From Hankyongella sp964404985 (GTDB taxonomy: Bacteria > Pseudomonadota > Alphaproteobacteria > Sphingomonadales > Sphingomonadaceae), in the NCBI GenBank assembly GCA_964404985.1, contig CAYOMD010000001.1, positions 248,001-312,000 on the forward strand: a stretch of DNA of 64,000 bases, given 5' to 3'. Positions 59,940-64,000 of this stretch are shown here, one piece after another. The notes under the pieces were generated by a model. It saw only the letters and a list, made by a program, of their open reading frames with translations. It searched no databases and was not told where the DNA came from. Both the position numbers and the translations under genes were made by a program. Positions within the stretch are counted from its first letter, which is position 1. The number at the start of each line of letters is the position of its first letter.

Positions 59940-61084
59940 CAGATACCCACCAAAGTCAGGAAGACCGCGAAGAACGCATCGAGCACGATCACCAGGAAGA
60001 TCGACTGTACGACTGCCGCCGTGGTGTGCCGCCCGAGCGACTCGGCGTCGCCGGCAACTTTCATGCCTTCGAAGCAGCCAGCAATGGCGATGATCGCCCC
60101 GAAGATCGGAGCCTTCATCATGCCGGCCCAGAAATCCTGCGTGTGAACCGCCAGGCGCAGCCCCTCCAGGAAGGCACTCGGTGATATACCGAGCGATGCC
60201 CAGCCAAACACCATACCACCAGCAATCGCCGTCAGGTTTGCATAGATGGTCAGCAGCGGCATGCAGATAATCAGTGCCAGGACACGAGGCAGCACCAGTG
60301 TGTCCACCGGGTTCAGCCCCATGGTCTTGAGCGCATCGACCTCCTCGGTGATTTTCATGGAGCCGATCTGCGCGGTAAACGCAGAGCCTGAGCGCCCGGC
60401 AACCATGATCGCAGTCATCAGCACACCGAGCTCCCGCAGGGTCAACAGGCCGATCATATTGACTACGAAGGACTCAGCGCCAAAGCGCTTGAGCTGGTAG
60501 GCCCCCTGCTGAACGATCACCAGCCCGATCAGGAAGGACATCAGGCCGACGATCGGCAGGGCGTTGAACCCGGCGTACTCGATGTGATGGCTGAAGGCGG
60601 TCCAGCGCATCTTCTGCGGATTCGCGGCCAGTCGGCCACCCCGGATCAGCACTGTGCCGACGAAATCCAGAAAATGGCCGAAATTCTGCAGGACTGCGAC
60701 AGTCGCCCGGCCGATGATGGCGATCTGCTGGACGAAGGCCGAACCAGCATCTGCCGGACGGTCGGACGGCCTGTCAAATCGACCAATCGACTTGAGCAGC
60801 GCTGCATGGTTGGCGCGCGCCCCGGACTGGTGAACCGTGATGCCGTCAGCCTGCCACTGCTGCTGCGTGCGATACAGCAGCCAGGCCCCGACGGTATCCA
60901 TGGATTGAACGTCGCTTAACTCGAAGGTGGCGGGCGAATGGCGCTCGATAGCCATCAGCGCTGCCTCGATCTCTGCAGCGGAGGCGACCGTCAAATCCCC
61001 GGTAAAATGATAGACAGCGCCGCCGTCGGATTGCGGCTCAAGGCGCAGAGGAGAAGGCGGTGCAGCTTCGCGCTCGAACAACAT
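59939..61084 (-). CDS. mlaE: MlaE-family ABC permease with N-terminal STAS domain
   Basis: 381-residue permease. The first ~110 residues are a STAS-like domain (GDLTVASAAEIEAALMAIE, FELSDVQSMDTVGAWLL), which in E. coli is a separate protein, MlaB. The MlaE core follows with about five to six helices and the cytoplasmic coupling region SGSAFTAQIGSMKITEEVDALKTMG. The fusion makes an MlaB-MlaE in one chain. It starts at 61084 and is divergent from the HAD hydrolase gene. MlaA is encoded elsewhere at 30802-31809. Confidence 0.92.
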   Translation of the reverse strand: MLFEREAAPPSPLRLEPQSDGGAVYHFTGDLTVASAAEIEAALMAIERHSPATFELSDVQSMDTVGAWLLYRTQQQWQADGITVHQSGARANHAALLKSIGRFDRPSDRPADAGSAFVQQIAIIGRATVAVLQNFGHFLDFVGTVLIRGGRLAANPQKMRWTAFSHHIEYAGFNALPIVGLMSFLIGLVIVQQGAYQLKRFGAESFVVNMIGLLTLRELGVLMTAIMVAGRSGSAFTAQIGSMKITEEVDALKTMGLNPVDTLVLPRVLALIICMPLLTIYANLTAIAGGMVFGWASLGISPSAFLEGLRLAVHTQDFWAGMMKAPIFGAIIAIAGCFEGMKVAGDAESLGRHTTAAVVQSIFLVIVLDAFFAVFLTLVGI

Positions 61085-61164
61085 GCTCTTATCGCTAAAG
61101 CTTTTATGGGGTGTTCACAAGCGCGGCAGTTGTCGTGGCGCCCTCTGGCCGGTATCGAGGGGGC

Positions 61165-61833
61165 GTGCCAAAACACGCCATCGCCATTTACGATCTCGAC
61201 CTGACCATCACCCGGGTCGCGACCTTCACGCCGTTCCTGACCTTCGCGTTGCGGAGTGCCCCATGGCGCGCAGTGTTAGCGCCGCTCGCCCTGTTCGTTT
61301 TCGCGGCCTATGGCTTGCGCGTGATCGGACGCTCTGCGCTGAAATCTGCCCTGCTACACCTGTTTCTGGGGCGTATCCGGCGCGAACGGTTGGAGCCGCT
61401 TGTCGAGGCTTTTGCGGCCCAGGTGGAGGCGCGGTACATCCGTGCGGATGCGCGCGCCCGGATCGCCGATGATCGCGCGGCCGGATGCAGGCTGGTGATC
61501 GCCACCGCCAGTTCTGGTTTTTACGTGCGCCCGCTGGCACGGCGGCTGGGCATTGAGGATGTGCTGGCGACCGAATTGCCCATCGCAGACGACGGACGGC
61601 TCCAGCTTTGGCCCGCACCAGAGAATTGCTATGCGCAGGCCAAACAGCAGCGGATCGAGGCCTTTTGCGCGGCGCTTGGTGCGCGCCGGGCGCAGGACTT
61701 GCGCTTTTACAGCGACCATCCCAGTGATGCCCCCGCCTTCGCCTGGGCGGACCAGCCGGTGGTCATCAGCCCAAAGCCCGCGTTTGCGCGCACAGCGGAG
61801 CAACAAGGCTGGCCGGTTGAGTACTGGCGCTAG
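61165..61833 (+). CDS. HAD-IB family phosphatase
   Basis: 222-residue HAD hydrolase of the phosphoserine phosphatase-like IB subfamily. The nucleophile motif is IYDLDLTITR, with cap residues AYGLRVIGRSALKSALL, motif II ATASSGF, and motif III/IV around FYSDHPSDAPAFAWAD. Substrate may be phosphoserine or a lysophospholipid head group; the nearby lipid operon does not settle this. The GTG at 61165 sits just after GAGGGGG and begins the conserved part; an upstream GTG at 61111 is possible. Confidence 0.83.
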   Translation: MPKHAIAIYDLDLTITRVATFTPFLTFALRSAPWRAVLAPLALFVFAAYGLRVIGRSALKSALLHLFLGRIRRERLEPLVEAFAAQVEARYIRADARARIADDRAAGCRLVIATASSGFYVRPLARRLGIEDVLATELPIADDGRLQLWPAPENCYAQAKQQRIEAFCAALGARRAQDLRFYSDHPSDAPAFAWADQPVVISPKPAFARTAEQQGWPVEYWR

Positions 61834-61855
61834 TGCCCGATGAAATTTGATAGAT

Positions 61856-61968
61856 TACTCTCCCCTCCCTCGCTGAGGGAGGGGAGGCCGATAGGCCGGG
61901 GTGGGTGCTCTGTATCCTTACCCACCCCGATGCTTCGCACCACCCCTCCCTCAGCGAGGGAGGGAAGA
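61856..61968. repeat. Double-hairpin intergenic repeat, related to the inner part of the 32286 element
   Basis: A left hairpin CTCCCTCGCTGAGGGAG (near 61865-61881) and a right hairpin CCCTCAGCGAGGG (near 61948-61962) are joined by a linker with TTACCCACCCCG (61919-61930). The same arrangement, with ACCCACCCCGGCCCTTCGG, occurs inside 32286-32510. Flanks include imperfect inverted copies (GATGAAATT and GTAATGTCATC). It lies between the HAD gene and the convergent glycosyltransferase gene and could end transcripts on both sides. The rest of 61834-62088 is featureless. Confidence 0.65.
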
Positions 61969-62088
61969 GCAGGATCAGTGTAATGTCATCAGACTCTAAA
62001 GCTTTATTGACCCATGTGGCATCGTCGTTGGATCGCCAAGGCTGCAGGGCAGCCTCGCGATGACGATTCCCTCAGAAGTTCAGCCGGC

Positions 62089-63153
62089 CTAGGCTTCCTC
62101 GTGCGGCAGTGGTGGCTCCGGGAGGGGTTGCAGCGCGCTGATGAACTGGGCGATGGCGGCGTCCCAGCTGAAGTGCCGGGCATAGGCCGCGCAATCGGCG
62201 CGTGCGCAGCGCAGCCCCTTGGTGATGGCCTGCGCGAAGTCGGTGTCGATCCCGCCAACGGGTGCGCTCCACCCCGGAATTACACCGCAGCCAGTCTCAC
62301 CGATCACATCCAGCGGGCCGGGGACCGGAAAGCCAGCAACGGGTACGCCACTGGCCAGGGCCTCGACCATCACCAGGCCGAAGGTATCGGTCAGACTCGG
62401 GAACGCCAGCAGGTCTGCACCGGCATAGGCGGCGGCCAGTTCCTCCCCGTGCAATGCGCCAAGGAACACCGCCTGCGGATATTCGCGCCGCAGCCGTTGC
62501 AGCGCCGGCCCATCCCCCACCACCACTTTGGTGCCGGGTACAGTGGTTTTGAGGAAAGTCTCGATGTTTTTCTCGACCGCCACCCGACCGACGCAGAGCA
62601 TGATCGGGCGCTCGAGGCTGGCATAGGCGGGATGGGGTGCGTGTTTGGACGAAAACAGGCCAAGATCAACGCCGCGACTCCAGAGCATGGTATGCGGCAA
62701 CCCGCGTTCGGCCAGTTCTGCGGCCAGGCGCGGCGTTGCGGTGAGGATATTGCGCGACGGCTTGTGGAACCAGCGCAGGTAGCGCCAGAACAGCTCCGGC
62801 GAGAGGCCGGTGCGTGCCGAGACATAATCCGGGAACCGGGTGTGGAATGCTGTGGTGAACGGCAGTTTGTGCCGCACACAATAGCGCCGTGCGGCGATGC
62901 CTAGCGGGCCTTCGGTGGCAATATGGATGGCATCCGGTTCGAACGTGCGGATCATCCGGGCCACTTTGCGCCAGCGGGTCAGGGCCAGGCGAATTTCCGG
63001 GTAGGTGGGGCAGGGAACCGAGCGAAACTGGCTGGGCGTGATGGTTTGCACCAGGTGCCCGGCGGCTTTCAGCGCCTCAACGGTTGTCACCAGAGTCCGA
63101 ACCACGCCGTTGACCTGGGGCGTCCAGGCGTCGGTCACCAGGGTCAGTTTCAC
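62089..63153 (-). CDS. GT4-type glycosyltransferase
   Basis: 354-residue GT-B glycosyltransferase. The N-terminal LVTDAWTPQVNGVVRTL is typical of the sulfoquinovosyl/mannosyl transferase branch, and IMLCVGRVAVEKNIETFL with FPSLTDTFGLVMVEALASGVPVAGFPV is the GT4 nucleotide-sugar block with the EX7E glutamates. It acts at the inner face of the inner membrane on a lipid or polysaccharide acceptor that cannot be named here. It lies 17 bp after the metallophosphoesterase gene on the same strand, suggesting a glycolipid or lipid A-related unit. Confidence 0.88.
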   Translation of the reverse strand: MKLTLVTDAWTPQVNGVVRTLVTTVEALKAAGHLVQTITPSQFRSVPCPTYPEIRLALTRWRKVARMIRTFEPDAIHIATEGPLGIAARRYCVRHKLPFTTAFHTRFPDYVSARTGLSPELFWRYLRWFHKPSRNILTATPRLAAELAERGLPHTMLWSRGVDLGLFSSKHAPHPAYASLERPIMLCVGRVAVEKNIETFLKTTVPGTKVVVGDGPALQRLRREYPQAVFLGALHGEELAAAYAGADLLAFPSLTDTFGLVMVEALASGVPVAGFPVPGPLDVIGETGCGVIPGWSAPVGGIDTDFAQAITKGLRCARADCAAYARHFSWDAAIAQFISALQPLPEPPLPHEEA

Positions 63154-63170
63154 AGGAATTGGCTCATGAA

Positions 63171-64000
63171 TTAGAGGACGTCCGCCGTGGCCGGCACAGG
63201 CTTGGACTGGGCATCGATTTTAGCGGCGTCCTTAGCGGCGTGCTGGCGTGCGCGTTCGGCCCAATCCAGCAATTCCAGCCGCCCGTCCGCATGCTCGACC
63301 AGGGCCGTGCAGCTTTCCACCCAATCGCCATCGTTGTAATAGGTCACTGGCCCGAAGGCGCGGATTTCCGCCTTGTGAATGTGGCCGCAGACGACACCCT
63401 GCACCTGCCGGTCGGCAGCGGCATGGGCCACGGCTTCCTCGAAGCGCGACATGTATTCGACCGCGTTCTTCACCTTCTGCTTCAGATAGGCGGAGAGCGA
63501 CCAGTAGGGCAGGCCGAACAAACGTCGGATGGCGTTGAACACCCCATTGATCTTGAGCAGCAGGACATAGGCGGCATCGCCCAGAAACGCGAGCCAGCGG
63601 GCATAGAGCACCACCGAGTCGAACTCGTCCCCATGCAGCACCAGCAGCTTGCGTCCGTCCGCCGTGATGTGCACGGCCTCCCGCACCAGCTCGACGCCGC
63701 CCAGGTTCAGGCCGACATACGGGCGCAGCACTTCATCATGGTTGCCTGGGATATAGAGCACGCGGGTGCCCTTCTTGGCCTTCTTGAGCACCCGGCGGAT
63801 GACATCGTTATGGGCATCCGGCCAGTACCAGCTCTTCTTCAGGCGCCAGCCGTCAATGATATCGCCGACGAGGTAAAGCGTTTCACTTTCCGTCGACTTC
63901 AGGAAATCAAGCAGCAGCGCAGCATTGCAGCCCGACGTACCAAGGTGGATGTCGGATATCCAGATCGTACGGTAGCGCCTTTTGGCTTTGGGGTCCTCGT
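63171..64000 (-). CDS. LpxH-like metallophosphoesterase (partial, 5' end outside window)
   Basis: Calcineurin-like phosphoesterase, about 276 residues visible; the N-terminus lies beyond the right edge. Metal-ligand motifs are SDIHLG, VGDIIDGW, PGNHDE, LHGDEFD and GHIHKAE. This set is that of UDP-2,3-diacylglucosamine hydrolases and their alphaproteobacterial relatives, which cut UDP-diacyl-GlcN in lipid A synthesis. Alphaproteobacteria usually also have LpxI, so the true role may be in another lipid. The C-terminal tail is rich in Ala, Lys and Asp. The reading frame is open to base 64000. Confidence 0.85.
   Translation of the reverse strand, partial: EDPKAKRRYRTIWISDIHLGTSGCNAALLLDFLKSTESETLYLVGDIIDGWRLKKSWYWPDAHNDVIRRVLKKAKKGTRVLYIPGNHDEVLRPYVGLNLGGVELVREAVHITADGRKLLVLHGDEFDSVVLYARWLAFLGDAAYVLLLKINGVFNAIRRLFGLPYWSLSAYLKQKVKNAVEYMSRFEEAVAHAAADRQVQGVVCGHIHKAEIRAFGPVTYYNDGDWVESCTALVEHADGRLELLDWAERARQHAAKDAAKIDAQSKPVPATADVL

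Overview
The window looks like a chromosomal segment from a GC-rich alphaproteobacterium. The markers are PopZ next to pcm-tolC-valS, a PhaR-type repressor with PHA genes, a CpdR-like response regulator, the order zinc-ribbon/FtsE/FtsX/YdcF/PlsC/DUF2125, a HisC-TyrA pair divergent from MetX-MetW, and an MlaE with an N-terminal STAS domain. The family is not resolved; a Rhodospirillales- or Caulobacterales-like organism fits best. Two tRNA genes are present (Cys-GCA, Gln-UUG). I see no rRNA, CRISPR array, phage genes or intact insertion sequence.

Region 1 (1-18031): after a partial DASS anion transporter and tRNA-Cys comes a beta-glucan utilisation locus. It runs TonB-dependent receptor, halogenase-like protein, SapC-family protein, JmjC/cupin-8 protein, second flavin halogenase, GH16 glucanase, LacI regulator, MFS transporter, GH3 lipoprotein beta-glucosidase and FucP/GluP-type MFS sugar transporter, followed by a CPA2 antiporter. 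Five genes from 5012 to 10736 are nearly contiguous or overlapping. The same palindromic operator (halves TGATAAC/TGTGAAC around a central CG) lies before the receptor and before the GH3 gene, so one LacI protein probably controls both. The first halogenase homologue has changes in three hallmark motifs.

Region 2 (18032-33642): housekeeping and envelope genes (pcm, tolC, popZ, VOC protein, valS, N-formylglutamate amidohydrolase family), an AT-richer stretch around a YdcF protein and a WecA-type transferase, tRNA-Gln, three Tad-type pseudopilin/vWA genes, MlaA, chorismate mutase, a MITE-like element and a polyprenyl diphosphate synthase.

Region 3 (33643-45063): HrpB helicase; an ECF sigma / Tat-exported ferritin-like / cytochrome c operon with its own ECF-type promoter; UvrB; a small unknown protein coupled to a chemoreceptor; an M20 amidohydrolase; a small exported protein; a CpdR-like regulator and a zinc-ribbon membrane protein.

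Region 4 (45064-64000): the ftsEX-ydcF-plsC-DUF2125 operon; tyrA-hisC divergent from metX-metW-threonine dehydratase; a methyltransferase; phaC-phaA divergent from phaR with candidate PhaR sites between them; a four-gene Mla-type phospholipid transport operon; a HAD hydrolase; a hairpin repeat; a glycosyltransferase; and a partial LpxH-like metallophosphoesterase running off the end. MlaA, the Mla operon, PlsC, FtsEX and the LpxH-like gene make this half rich in envelope functions.
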